Both the position numbers and the translations under genes were made by a program. Below, one piece after another: positions 44,472 to 56,600 of a stretch of 64,000 bases of DNA; the stretch's first letter is position 1, and every line of letters starts with the position of its first letter. The notes below the pieces were generated by a model, which searched no databases, had not been told where the DNA came from, and saw nothing but the letters and a program-made list of their open reading frames with translations. The stretch comes from Nigrospora sphaerica (taxonomy: Eukaryota; Ascomycota; Sordariomycetes; Amphisphaeriales; Apiosporaceae), in assembly GCA_018287875.1 (NCBI GenBank), contig JAGVVL010000002.1, positions 3,720,001-3,784,000 on the forward strand, read 5' to 3'.

Positions 44472-45620
44472 ATGGCCACCCCTACCGTCTTCCCCAACGC
44501 CCACGTGGGTTTCGACTCCATCACCTCGCAGATCGAGCGCAAGCTCCTGAAGAGAGGCTTCCAGTTCAACGTCATTTGCGTTGGTATGTTCCCCGCCCAC
44601 GCGAGGATTCGCTGCGCGTCGTCTCGTCCATGTTACCGCCCGTACTGATTGCTCTCCTCCCCTCCACACAGGCCAGACGGGTCTCGGAAAGTCGACCCTG
44701 ATCAACACCATCTTCGCCTCGCACCTGATTGATTCCAAAGGTCGCTTGCTGCCCGAGGAGCCCGTCCGTACCACCACAGAGATCCACCCTGTTTCGCACG
44801 TTATCGAGGAGAACGGCGTCCGTCTGCGACTCAACATCGTTGACACCCCCGGCTATGGCGATCTGGTCAACAACGACCGCTGCTGGGACCCTATCGTCAA
44901 GTACATCAAGGATCAGCACTCCGCGTACCTGCGAAAGGAGCTTACAGCCCAGCGAGAGCGTTACATCCAGGACACGCGCATTCACTGCTGCCTCTTCTTC
45001 ATCCAGCCCTCGGGCCACTCGCTCAAGCCCATTGACATTGTGGTTCTGAAGAAGCTGTCGGATGTGGTCAACGTGGTGCCCGTCATTGCCAAGGCCGACT
45101 CCCTGACCCTGGAGGAGCGCCAGGCCTTCAAGGAGCGCATCAAGGAGGAGTTCGCCTTCCACAACCTGAAGATGTACCCCTACGACAACGACGAGCTGGA
45201 CGAGGAGGAGCGCGGGATCAACACCCAGATCAAGGTAAGAAACATGGCTCCTCGCACGGCCCACGGCCCACGGCTAACCACGCGCAACAGAGCCTCGTTC
45301 CCTTCGCCGTTGTCGGCTCGGAGAAGAACATTATTGTCAACGGCAAGCAGGTCCGTGGACGTCAGAACCGGTGGGGCGTCATCAACGTCGAGGACGAGAA
45401 CCACTGCGAGTTTGTCTACCTGCGCAACTTCCTCCTCCGCACCCACTTGCAGGACCTTATTGAGACCACGTCGCAAATTCACTACGAGACCTTCCGTGCC
45501 AAGCAGCTTTTGGCCCTGAAGGAGAGCAGCGCACAGGGTCACGGCAGCCGACCCATCAGCCCCGCGGCCGACCGCGAGCTGAGCCGGAACTCGAACCGGA
45601 TGACCATGAACGGCTACTAA
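44472..45620 (+). CDS. CDC10: Septin, Cdc10 class (AspD-like)
   Basis: GTP-binding filament protein of septin rings and hyphal septation sites. Three exons, 44472-44583, 44672-45234 and 45291-45620, give 334 aa. The start MATPTVFPNAHVGFDSITS with context caccATGG precedes the P-loop GQTGLGKST (residues 38-46). Other motifs are the DTPGYGD switch, the septin-specific KYIKDQHSAYLRKELTAQRE, AKAD in VPVIAKADSL, and the septin unique element near LVPFAVVGSEKN, GRQNRWGVINVED and FLLRTHLQDLIETTS. It resembles yeast Cdc10 in its very short N-terminus and in lacking a long C-terminal coiled coil; the tail is Ser/Arg-rich (GSRPISPAADRELSRNSN). Confidence 0.95.
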
Positions 45621-46271
45621 ACTTAGCCAGCTGCCGTGGGAGGTCCTGTCGAGCGATCTCCTGGCGGGTGATGCTTTGTCTCTTTCACGAAGCATCTTGT
45701 CGTTTGGTTGGCGTTGATTATGGCCGACCCACATACCCCATACCCCCTTTCAACTTTATGACAACGCGATGGTTTGCGTTGATGGTCACGCGCAAAGGCA
45801 CGGAGAGCGGATACGCGCTATAATACCTCTACGGCACGCCCTGCACGGCTGGGTATGAGGATACCGCCAGCTCGGCGGCGGGGCTCGCCAGAGGTCGGAG
45901 AGGCAGGACTTGCGGTATCCACGGCCGGGGGAATAGGAGAGGTTGGCCTAGTTCTGGGTTGTTCAAGTCTTGTTATGTGGCGTGTTGGGAAAGCCAGCAG
46001 TTTTCTTTCCCGGCCGGAGAGTCGCGACATTCTTATTATTTCCTTGTAGTACTACACGAGAGACTTCGCTTTTATACCAAGCCCAGGATTAATTGAAATC
46101 GAGTGAAAATGATCGATTTTGGCCCCTGTGGGTAAAGTCATTCCTTGTCTATCATGGTCTATAATCTTTGTTCTGCTCTCGCAAATACGGCGGCTGCGGT
46201 CACGACCGGCGCCGAGAATCGTGTATGCCAACATGGGAGATGTCCCGTTCGATACGCTGGAAGAACCACAT
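45621..46271. other. Convergent intergenic region, CDC10 / GUK1
   Basis: 651 bp between convergent stop codons. It is AT-richer from about 46030 to 46200. It probably holds both 3' UTRs; no gene was recognised. Confidence 0.4.
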
Positions 46272-47283
46272 CTAAGACTGGAAGACAAAATCCTCCAGCT
46301 CCTTGTACGCCCTCTCTAGGTCGTCGTTGACGATGATCTTGTCGTGGACACCAGGTGTGTCGGCGTACTCCAGCTCAACGCGGGCCTGGGCCAGGCGCTT
46401 GCTGACAGCCTCCTCGGTCTCGGTGCCACGGCCGCGAAGACGATTCTCCAGCTCCTCGAAGGACGGGGGCTTGATAAAGACGTAGCGAGCATCCTTGCCC
46501 GAAGCCTTGATCTGCTTAACGCCCTCCATCTCGATGTCGAGGACGACCACTTTCTGTGGGATCGCAGCGTGGTTAGCGTCTCGAGACAAGGCGCGGGGAA
46601 GGAGAAAGAGCAGCAGCCACTTCGCGGAAGAAGAGAGAGGGGGGGTTGATAAAAACTTACACCCTTAGCCGTCTGCTCGTCGATGGTTTGCTTGCTGGTG
46701 CCGTAGCGGTTGGAGCCGAACTTGGCGTGCTCGACGAAGCCGCCCTGCTCGATCAGGGCATCAAACTCCTCCATGGGCACGAAGAAGTAGTGGACGCCGT
46801 GCTCCTCGCCGGCGCGCGGCTGGCGCGTCGTGTGCGACACGGACAGCGTGAAGGTATCGGGGTGCGCGGCGAAGAGCCGGTTGTAGAGCGTGCCCTTGCC
46901 CACGCCCGAGGGGCCGGAGATGACCAGCGGGCGGCGGTCGGCGGGTGCTTGGGCTGTTCGGCGCCGTGGCCCACGGTTAGCTGTTCGTTCTTCGGCAGTC
47001 ACGGGGAAAAGGGGCGAGGGGGAGGGGCAAAGCCGGGCATGCGCGCGCAAGAGGAAGCCGGAAGACAGCAGCGCAGGCCGAAGAAGGAGACGGCGGCGGC
47101 GCTGTATGGCCTCTCTGTGCCGCAGAGGTGGGTAACGGTCTCTTTGCCCGCACCGTCCCATCTCCTTTGCCGGCCTGCGCGGCTGTCGTCCCGTTTCTTT
47201 TGCGGGCGCGGCACTCTAAAAGCTAAGCGCTGACGGAGGCCGGAGGGGTTCTATCACGCAGGGCCGAACGTACTGGGAGCCAT
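46272..47283 (-). CDS. GUK1: Guanylate kinase
   Basis: Converts GMP to GDP with ATP. Three exons, 47283-47274 (10 nt), 46953-46661 and 46553-46272, give 194 aa, the usual cytosolic length. The spliced start reads [20 protein letters not shown]. The P-loop is GPSGVGKGT (17-25). GMP-binding residues are in [13 protein letters not shown] and [19 protein letters not shown], then [29 protein letters not shown] and the lid and C-terminus [20 protein letters not shown] and [20 protein letters not shown]. Intron 1 is long (320 nt, GTACGT donor, AACAG acceptor with an upstream GCTAAC). The frame is also open upstream through the end of intron 1 to an ATG at 47161, which would give an Arg-rich extension. 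Confidence 0.92.
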
Positions 47284-49978
47284 GACGCTGGCGAACCGAA
47301 CGGAACCGGAAAGCGGGAGACGGAACTTTACGGGAAAAGGTTGTGTTGAGCAGAGGCCGCAACGTGGAACGAGCCGGGAGAGCATACGGAGAAGGGGGGT
47401 TAGGATTCTCCAGCGGGTGGTGACACACACGGACACACACACACCCCCCTTCTACACATACACACACGGCGGTGACTCGCTAGGGTCATCTGTCTCGCGG
47501 CTGGCAGAACTACGGGAGGCTCTGCCCTTTGCGGCGCGGACAAGACCTCCCCACCCCCTTTGGCCCCCCCGCGCGAGGCAAAACAGCAGGCGGTCAAAAG
47601 AGATCCCAACGGCAGCCTTGGCGCTACTAATGCAGTAGCCTCTGCATTCATACCAGGGTCCCTAGTCGAGACCCCTGAATGGCCTTGGCCGGTGGACCCC
47701 GCACGCAGGCCAGGACTAGGGACACAGGAGAATTGCGATGGTCGCTCATCGCTTTGGACAGAGTTCCCCGTGCGGTTTCACGTTGAGCGCGCAGCCGGGC
47801 AGCAGGGTCGGTCGTCCGAAAGGCGGTGACGTCGAAAGTTGATGTTGGGGGACGGGAACCTTAGGACTCGGCCAGCAATGGGGTTGAGTTTTTTTTGCTC
47901 GAGGCATTTGCGGGCTACGGCGGGTTGCTGATTCAGTGTTGTCAGCTACCATATTGTATACTTCGTATGCACGACAACCTACATTACTAGTCCCATCTCC
48001 AGATACGCATGGATGGATATCAGAGGGGACGCTGGATGGCCCAAGCGAACCGAATGGGGATGACAAGTACTTTGTAAGGCTGCCCTAGGCGGACTGGCAG
48101 TCCATGACTGCATGGTGCGCAAGGACTTTTATCCACCGCGGTGCGGAAGCCAGAGGAGAGGTATTTTTACGAGTACTTTGAATACTTCTGCTTCCCCAGT
48201 GTAAGCCACGGGTCGCCAAGACGCCGAATAAAGTGGCAAGCGGCGCGCGCGCCTCTCTCGTATTAGTCCTGGATTTGCCCATGGGTTCGTATGGCTGCTG
48301 CAGATGTGAAATCGGGCCAATACTGTGTAGGCAATGGCTCGGTCGCCGGTGGACACCGTCGCCAGCGGAGCCGCGGCCGTCTTTTCGTCGGGTATAGAGG
48401 ATGTTATTGGGTTGGTAATTTTAGCTGCACATAACTCGGTGGACACGCAAGGCAGGGGCAGTCAGCCGGCAATTTGCGCAAGGCGGAGGGCGGTTTGATT
48501 TTTCCTATCAGGATGGGAGAGCCATGCTGATGGGAGAGGATCATCGACTGCCCAACGCGCCTTGCCGCCCCGTACTTCTCGGACCGCATCTCTTGCTTAA
48601 GTAACTTTCCGGCTCCTCCCCTTGCCCACCAAACCACCCGCCCATTGGCGAATGTCCGGCCATCCCTGGATACAAGACAGAAGAGAGGATGCAGGTGGTA
48701 GGCGAGGTAGGTATGTAGCCAACAACAACATATGAGCATCCCATCTCGGCCACCGTGACTCGACGGCCCGGATCAAGCGCTGGCCTAGCATCCATGCCTG
48801 GCCCTCGCGCCATCGGCTCTTCCATCAGGTACTTAGTTCCCCCATATGGTGGCCAGTGGGGATGAAGAGAGGGCCTGTACGTCTGGCAGTCGAACAGGTC
48901 GTCTCTACACGGGAAGGAGCGGATCGCCATGGTACACACATGACCTACATACCTACGCAACCCATCGTAGAACTGGCAATTCCACGACGACGTGCAGCGA
49001 AGCTTAACTCCCTCGCGCTGCCTCATATCCAGTATACGATGTCGTCGGCCCCCCCTCCCTCCTCCCAGTCTGGCCCCCGTGTATCCCAGGCCGAATGAGA
49101 GGCAACCCGCAGGCCTCGCGCTCCCAGTCCGGCGCTCCACCACGTGAGCTCACGAGCAGCCAGGACCAGAGACATGGTGGATGTCTTCTCGGACGCGCTA
49201 GCCAATCTCATCTCGTCCGAATGGCCCCAAACGGCCGGGAGCCACTGTCGAGGGGAGATGGGCTCGGGTTTGGAGGAGTGACAGGTACGGGGCGCATCCG
49301 TCGCACTCGTGCCGCTCGCCCGCTTGCCTGTGCAAACCGCTGCTCGTGGTCCCCGTATCAGCCAGCCCAGCCCTGGAGGGATGAGAGCAGGTGCGAGCGA
49401 AACTGAGCAAGCGAACCCCCGGTATGCCTGCCACCGCCGCCGCCCTTTTGCCTCGCCCGTAATAAAGGCCCGTTCCCGCGCGCCCTCTTGCACGCCGGAC
49501 GAAGTCTCACCTTCGCTCGCGAGTCACTCCTTCACTTGCATTGGAACTTGGCCACCATCGCGCGGCTCTTCCTTGCCCACGTTCGTTTTGTTTTTGGTGA
49601 CGCGACGTTTGTTGTGGCCGCCTGAACTCTTTCCCCCCAACCCCTGTCGCTCGCTCGCAGTATCGTCATCGCCGTCGTCTCGTCTTTTCTCTTTGGAAGG
49701 TACGTTTCTGCCCGTCTTGCCACTGTCGTCTCGTTCTGCTTGTTGAGGCGCGTTGTTGGATCAGATCGGATCCCGTATCAACAAAAAAAAGAGAATACGA
49801 ACCTCCCCACCGACTCCCGTACCGCCAACCCGAAAGCCAAGGGAAACCGTCTGAAGTCGGCCTTCCCCGCCACACACACAACACCGCAAGGCCGTTGCCG
49901 TCTATTTTAACAAACGCCATCGTCGCACCGATTATTATTTGCGAGAGCTTTGGAAACTGTTCGTGCATCGCTTCCGTC
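47284..49978. other. 2.7-kb gene-free region between GUK1 and GH72 gene
   Basis: This divergent spacer has no supported gene. It contains a CA-rich tract at about 47420-47468, TAGG/TACC patches near 48690-48715 and 48945, and a C/T-rich leader-like stretch (49500-49980) before the glucanosyltransferase. Its length suggests a long promoter for the wall enzyme; a 5'-UTR intron there cannot be excluded. Confidence 0.4.
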
Positions 49979-51764
49979 ATGCTTGTAAGTCTCACCCCCT
50001 CATGTCGACAAGAAGAAGAAAAAGAAAGCAAGACGGACACCCGTCGCGGCGCATAGGGTACCTCCCGACTAGTGTCAGATCGTCGCGACATGGGCCCGTG
50101 GACACAATCCTTCCCGCCTAGCCAAGCCACATACTGCCCTTTTCGTCCGTTCGGCTGGTGCCGGCCAAGACATCCTCGTCTCTTCGCCAATGAGCGACGA
50201 CACAGGACCAGTTGTGGCCGGGATGCCCCTCTGCCAATGCCATCACCCGTTGCCGCGCCCAAGGGTTGGATCTGATGACTAACTATAATGCCCCCCCATG
50301 TAGTACCAATCTGCTCTTGTCGCCCTCGGCGCGACCATCGCGGCCGCTGTGCCCACGCTCGAGGTCCAGGGCAACCAGTTCGTCAACCCCAAGACTGGCA
50401 ATGTCTTCCAGATCGCGGGTATGGCCTACCAGATCGGCGGCAGCGCCGGTTATGACCCCGCCCATCAGAAGGACCCTCTGTCCAACGGCGAGGTGTGCAA
50501 GCGCGATGCCGCCCTGCTGCAGGCCGTTGGCGTCAACACGATCCGCGTTTACAACCTGGACCCCAACCTGAACCACGACGAGTGCGCCAGCATCTTCAAC
50601 GCCGCTGGCATGTACATGGTCATCGACGTCAACTCGCCGCTCGCCGGCGAGTCCATCAACAGCTTCGAACCCTGGACCTCGTACTACGACACATACCTGA
50701 ACCGCACCTTTGCCATTGTCGAGGCCTTCAAGTCGTACCCCAACACGCTCGCCTTCTTCTCGGGCAACGAGGTCATCTCCGGCCTCGAGCAGGGCGCCAC
50801 CGTTCCCCCCTACATCCGCGCCGTCACCCGCGACTTGAAGCAGTACATCAAGAACCACGCCGACCGCAAGATCCCCGTTGGCTACTCGGCCGCCGATGTC
50901 CGCAAGGTCCTGGAGGACACCTGGAACTACCTCCAGTGCTCCATTGAGGACGAGGAGGACGACATGTCCCGGGCCGACCTGTTCGCCCTGAACAGCTACT
51001 CGTGGTGCGGTGAGAGCTCCTTCACGAAGTCGGGCTACGATACATTGGTGGACCTGTTCAAGACCTCGACGGTGCCCATTTTCTACTCCGAGTTCGGCTG
51101 CAACGAGGTCTCGCCCCGCATCTTCACCGAGATTGACGCCATCTACGGACCCGAGATGATGGGTGTCTTCTCGGGTGGCGTCGTCTACGAGTACGCCGAG
51201 GAGCCCAACCACTATGGCCTGGTCAATGTCACGAGCGACAACGTCGTCAAGCTGCTGCCCGACTTCAAGACCCTGAGTGACCAGTACTCCAAGGTCGACT
51301 GGAAGAAGGTGCAGGGCGTCAAGGCCTCAAGCAAGAAGCCCGAGATCCCCAAGTGCTCCCCCAGCTTGATCAAGGAGGACGGCTTCTACAACAACTTCAC
51401 CCTCCCTGTCCTGCCCCCCAACACGAAGGAGATCATTGATGGTGGTGTCAAGCCCAAGCCCGTCGGCAAGATTGTCAAGATCTCGGACTACTCGGTCAAG
51501 CAGACTGTTAAGGATCTCGACGGCAAGGACATCAAGAACCTGGCTGTGAAGCCTGTGGATGCTGATACCTTCAACACCGCTGGCAGCAACAAGGTTACCA
51601 CTGGCGGAAACGCCGACTCCTCCTCCAGCTCCTCCTCCAGCTCCTCCTCCGATTCCGGCTCAGACGCCGAAGCCTCCAAGAGCGCTGGTTTCCGTGGCGT
51701 TGCCGTCAGCGGTGTGGCCGGCAGCATCTCGTTGATGGCGGCCGTCGCCGTCGCCCTTCTCTAA
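49979..51764 (+). CDS. GPI-anchored 1,3-beta-glucanosyltransferase, GH72 (Gel/Gas)
   Basis: Wall-remodelling transglycosylase that elongates beta-1,3-glucan at the outer face of the plasma membrane. Two exons, 49979-49984 and 50304-51764, with a 319-nt intron, give 488 aa. Splicing creates the signal peptide MLYQSALVALGATIAAAVP. The GH72 domain carries both catalytic acids: the donor in FFSGNEVIS (about Glu158) and the nucleophile in FYSEFGCNEV (about Glu265). No Cys-rich CBM43 module follows, so this is the GAS type without that domain. After residue ~440 come a Ser-rich stretch with a TTGGNADSSSS start and a hydrophobic tail (VSGVAGSISLMAAVAVALL), a GPI signal. Codon bias is strong, suggesting high expression. 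Confidence 0.95.
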
Positions 51765-52602
51765 AGAAATAGGGCAGTCATTCCAGTCAGGATATGGCGC
51801 AGCTTGTGTAGTAATTTTGAGCGCTTGGCGCTCTGATAGGAGACAGATAGAGAGAGCAAGACATCCAATGAGAAGACCTAACTTCCCCCCATCGCTGCAT
51901 AATTTCGCAATACACCATGAATGAGAAATGCATGGTTCGGTGGGTGATAAGGAGAATATGTGGTTGTTCTTGCTTCTTAGTAAGTACGTACACGTATGTG
52001 TCGCCGTGTGTGTGTTGGGGAACTTTGGTACGGTATACGGGTGGAGCGAGCCCTGTAGGCCAAGGGCGAGCAAGGATGACAGTAACACCATGGCGTCTGG
52101 GTGCGGCGATGCGGTATATGATGTGGGTATGGAAGTGTATGTAGGTAAGTGATGCGGTAAATAGTACTTAGGTGGTAGGTAGGTGAGGATGTAGGTAGGT
52201 AGGTAGGTAGACGTAGGTATTGTAAGATGTAGGTAGGTGAAGGTTACTCTCGGTCATCCATGTCATGGCCATCCTGCGACGTCCCCAAACTCCAAACTCG
52301 TAAGAAGAAGGCTCAGAGCCGGGGCCGATGATGCAGCCGCGAAATGCCGGACCCCCGGGCGGACTGACGCTCGCGTTCCCGGAGTAAGGTAGCAGCCCCT
52401 TTCCCGTCATCACCGCTCCCCGGTCGCCGCGGGCGTCCCGTCCCCGGGACCCCTTCTAGACACCCGATGGAGGCTTCTGGAAGCTACCACACGGGCTCAA
52501 CTCGATCATCCTTGTCCCTCGCTGGCAGGTGGCCGATACGCTTCGCGTTGCCCCCACTCTGCTCCGCTGCATCGCGCAGCGCGCGACGGCGTCGCCGGCG
52601 CC
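51765..52602. other. Convergent intergenic region, GH72 / SDR
   Basis: 838 bp between convergent stops. It includes a GTAG tandem repeat (see 52164-52240). No gene-like sequence was seen. Confidence 0.4.
52164..52240. repeat. GTAG/TAGG tetranucleotide repeat
   Basis: Imperfect tandem TAGG units, with the best stretch being six consecutive copies near 52192-52215. Located in non-coding DNA. Confidence 0.8.
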
Positions 52603-53493
52603 CTAGAAGATGCTTTGGCCACCGTCGACTACAAAATCGGCCCCGGTGATGTACTTCCCGGCCCTGCTCGCTAATAAGACGACTACGCCGCACAGCTCTT
52701 CGGGGGAGCCCATGCGGCCCATGGGGTTCCTGTCGCACCAGATGGTCCGAGCCGCGCCGAGCCCCTCGCCCTCGTTCAGAACCGTGTCCATGTAGCCCGG
52801 GCTGATGCTGTTCACGCGGACGCCGTACCGGGCCCATTCGGCGGCCAGCGACTTGGTCATGGCCTTGGTGGCCGCCTTGGAGGCGTTGTAGGCGACCTGG
52901 GGCTGGGGGTAGTTGACGCGGTGGGCCGAGATGGAGGCGATGAAGATGATGCTCCCGGGCCGGCCCGAGTCCTTGAGCACGTTGGCGACGGCCTGGGCGC
53001 AGAGGAAGGAGCCGGTGGTGTTGATGTCCAGGACGCGGCGCCATTCGGCGGCGGGCAGCTCGGCGGCGTGGGCGCAGCAGGGGATGCCGGCGAAGGTGAC
53101 GAGGATGTCGACGCTGCCCATGTCGCGGGCCGTCTGGGCGACGGCGTCCTTGACGGCGTCCTCGTCCGTGACGTCGACCTCGAGGAACTCGATGCGGGCG
53201 GCGGGGTACTCGGCCCGGAGGCCGTCGAGCCGGTCCGCGGCGGCGGCCGCGTCGAGGTCGAAGATCATGAGGCCCTCGAGCCCGTGCTCGAGCAGCGCCT
53301 CGCTGGCCGTGAAGCCGAGGCCGCCGCCGCCGCCCGTCACGATGGCCACGCCCGCCACCCGGAACCGCGCGGCGGCGCGCCCGGCCGGCGTGGGCTCGGC
53401 CGAGCGCCGCAGCGGCGCCGTCAGCGGGTTGGCGGAGGAGCTCAGCGTCATCTGGGGGAGGACCCGTTTGGTGAGTTCGGAACGCTCGGCCAT
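52603..53493 (-). CDS. SDR oxidoreductase, polyol dehydrogenase/xylulose reductase type
   Basis: Classical NAD(P)-dependent SDR, single exon, 296 aa. An N-terminal extension (MAERSELTKRVLPQMTLSS) precedes the domain. Motifs: cofactor loop IVTGGGGGLGFTA, Asp in MIFDLDAAAA and EVDVTDEDA, FAG where NNAG is usual (ILVTFAGIPCC), catalytic Ser in FIASISAHRV, YNASKAATKAM, and SISPGYMDT. The C-terminus is TGADFVVDGGQSIF. The ASISAHRVNYPQPQ and DINTTGSFLCAQ segments resemble fungal sorbose/L-xylulose reductases and arabinitol dehydrogenases. The substrate is inferred only. I chose the ATG at 53493; the frame stays open to 53916 but that part is Pro/Ala/Arg low-complexity and probably leader. An ATG at 53451 is a second candidate start. 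Confidence 0.85.
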   Translation of the reverse strand: MAERSELTKRVLPQMTLSSSANPLTAPLRRSAEPTPAGRAAARFRVAGVAIVTGGGGGLGFTASEALLEHGLEGLMIFDLDAAAAADRLDGLRAEYPAARIEFLEVDVTDEDAVKDAVAQTARDMGSVDILVTFAGIPCCAHAAELPAAEWRRVLDINTTGSFLCAQAVANVLKDSGRPGSIIFIASISAHRVNYPQPQVAYNASKAATKAMTKSLAAEWARYGVRVNSISPGYMDTVLNEGEGLGAARTIWCDRNPMGRMGSPEELCGVVVLLASRAGKYITGADFVVDGGQSIF

Positions 53494-53605
53494 GACGGGT
53501 TGGGGCGAGAGCTCGGCGGCGGGAACGACAAGCAACCCAGAGGAGGAACGGGCAGCAAACGTGGGGGGGGGTATGAAAGGAACAGGGGCAGGGGCGGGAG
53601 GGGTA

Positions 53606-53636
<31 letters not shown>

Positions 53637-56600
53637 GCGGCGAGCGGCGGCGGAAGAAGCGGCGGCAGAGACGGTGATGGCGCGTGGGTGCGTGCGTGTG
53701 CTCGTGCGAGTACGTGCGGGTGGGCGGGCGGGCAAAAGCGCGATGGAACGTGTATGGGAGGCAAATGTACTCCAACAGAGTATGCGGTAATGGGTAAAGG
53801 GGGGGGGGGGGAGGGGCGTGTGAATCGTCTGATGACGCCGCCTGCTTTCCAATGCTAGAGCGGGATTGCGATGTGGGCGGGGTTGTCCTCAGTAGTAGGT
53901 CAAGGTAGTTTGCCAACGCGGGGAACAGCAGAAGTGGAAGACAACGTTTACCGGACGAATAATAATAATCGTGTTAATGAGACTGGCTCGTGATACCCGC
54001 AAAAGAGAGAAGGAATGACCTGGGGGAGCAGTTACGTACGTACGTCTCGCCTTCTCCCGGCAGTGCAGAACATACACACACACACACAGACATACACCCG
54101 ATCAAAACACACCACTCACACTTACATGCGGCAGACGAATGGATGGTCCGAGACAGTACGGCAAGGCACACCGTCCACGCGCGCAAAGCTGGGGAGTGCG
54201 CGCGCAACCACCACACGCACAAGCACCTAGAGGGTCAGTCGGAGACGGGAGAGGACGGAAGTGAGGGAGTGAGCGGGAGTTGACACGCACTTACGCGCAG
54301 CCGGCACTTGTTTGGAAACACACGCGCGCCCACACCCAACGCCGCCCGAGTGAAGAACCATGGTCCATGGCCTCCCTCTCTCCCTCACCTTCCCTCTCGT
54401 CCACTGTGTGTTTCGAGCTCGTCCGTTGTCCCCCAAGGCGTTCCGCCTGACTGATGAGAAACAGGGTCAGGTTGCTGCTAGCTCATCCCGTTCTCCACCA
54501 CGCTTACAGAGTTGTCCCTCGCCGCAAGATCCGGCTTCTCCGAATCAGCATTGCAGGACGGCTGGGGCAAGACTCCGCCCTCGCCTCCACCCCGTCGCCG
54601 AACTCTGTGTAGTCGGCGCCCATCCATTGCGGATCGTCGTCGGCCGAGGGATGTCCTGCTCCCTGTCTTTCGACGGGCAAATGGGCCTCTCATCTGAGCT
54701 GCCTGGCAACCGCTGTCCGGTTGCTCTGCGTGCTGTTGCCCCCATCTCCATCTTCGCCCCCTCCAAGAGCCGGCCCTTGTCAGCCCCTCTTGGTTGTGAC
54801 TCGTCCGGTAGGTTGGGGGAGGGGGGCGTGATGAGTGCGACGGCGAATGTTGATCAGGAAGATCAGGGACCAAAGGCTACGACGGCACAATGCCTGCTCC
54901 CCTCCAAGAACACAGACAGGCACTACCTGCCCTACGCATACATCGTAGTGCTAGTTCGCCCGCTCGCGCCGCCCCCCGGCCCCATCCTGGTTATTACGAC
55001 CGACAGAGGGCCACCTGCGAGGCCGAACCAATCCGCCGCCCATGCTCTCCCAATACGGGAATACCGGGGCGAAGGGCCTTTCCTCCCCCCCCATGGCCCA
55101 GCTTCCCTTCCAAAAACTTCACGAAGCCCGTCTCAGGCCCCCGTCTCCCCCTCTTACGAATCGTTGTCCTATATCCTGTTGTTACCGCCTCTCAAGCTCG
55201 GGCAGTGCGCTTTGGCTGCGAGAAGCCGCCAAAAAGTGGTAGGAGTGGCTCAATCCAGGGTATAGCCCTGTCGAAATGGACTAACCAGGCGTTGCATCCG
55301 CTGGAGAACCACGAATGACTCCCGCTCGCCACAGGTGGTAGATCCTGGAGAGGTGGTGGTCCACGGCAGTCCAGTAGGCTTCCCGGGCCAAAGACGAGAT
55401 TCTTCCAGTACTTGGATTTGAACTTAAGGTTCCTAAAGTGGCTTGGTTAGATATACCCGGCCTCGCTGGGTGCCTACCCGCCGCCTGGGACAATAGACGT
55501 AAGAAATCCAAGCCTGGGAGTGACTAGACCAGTGCCGAATTACATGCCTTACCCCGGACGTTCCAGGTACGGTAAGCAGTAGACCGGTGGAGGAGCTCAC
55601 AGCAATTAGGTAGGTGGCCAACGAGGCACCGTTGTGAGAAGCACACGTCTTCTGTCGTACCTTATGTGGAAGCTAATATGAGATACCGCTTAAGAAGAAC
55701 CTGGGAAGCCGGGTCCTGGCTCGAAAGTACGAGAACCCAGGATGTATGCGGCTGAGAACACCCACGGTCTTTCCTCTTCAACACCACAGGTATGGGCGGC
55801 ATTGGTCGTTAACCGTCTCGTTCAGCTGCGGTCCTCGGCCTTACGGCCGAACCGCTGCCCTTTCGCTCCACTTCCCGGCATGCCGGATCGCCGTTGAGCG
55901 GCCCGGAACTCAAAAACTGACCGGTCTTTGCTGGTCTGCCATCACCCTATCGTCATCGTACAGATCCATCCCCTCTGCCGCTTTGCCGCCCTTCCCCGGG
56001 GCCAATGACAACTCGGCTCCGGACGCTGCCCCCGGGCCGTCCTCCAAACTACATACAGTTCGTTGTCTTCACCGAAGCCAGGAGTTAGTGTCTGAAGTTC
56101 CCCAAGGCCCGTCGCTATCACCGTTGGGGCAGAACGTGATGGCAGCCCGGCTCCGCCTCGATAGCTCGCCCACTCACCCCTCCAAGTCATTACGTCATAG
56201 GTCACGACCGTTTTCCGCTTCATACCGCCGCCGCGGCAAAAGCTTAACAGCCAAGCGCGTGAGAAACATGCAATAGAGCCTGCTCGAGGCTTCAAATCTC
56301 TTTTTAAATGCAACGTGCTGTCTGGAGCTCTTCTGGGCCATAGTGGTACTTGATCAATGCCGCCTTCCTCATGGATGTCGGAGGAGGGAGCCGCCCACCG
56401 AAATCTCGCGACCGCATCGCTGGATGTTCGGCCCCCCGATAAACCCGTGTCATGACGCCGCCGCCGTGGCTGCGATGGCAAGGAGATGGGCCTTTCCCGT
56501 TTGGCGGAGAGCAGCGACACCCAGCAAGTACGAGCGTTGTCTCTGAAGTCCTTTAAGGACAGTAGGTGCCGAATCCATAGCCATATACCTTCAGACGAGC

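Noticed and set aside
46957..47040. GUK1 start at 47040 ([13 protein letters not shown]) with a 49-nt intron
   Set aside because: The splice phase does not match the kinase frame, while the 10-nt exon at 47283-47274 matches.
53494..53916. N-terminal extension of the SDR to an ATG at 53916
   Set aside because: The extra ~140 residues are Pro/Ala/His low complexity encoded by GGC and CA-type repeats, and the ATG at 53493 suits the family length.
54360..55265. Long plus-strand frame of about 300 codons
   Set aside because: The translation is Pro/Ser/Arg-rich with no domain, signal peptide or splice pattern, and overlapping frames on the other strand are equally open.
55400..55440. tRNA-like TTCAAATCC on the minus strand
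   Set aside because: The flanking bases do not form a T-stem and no cloverleaf can be drawn.
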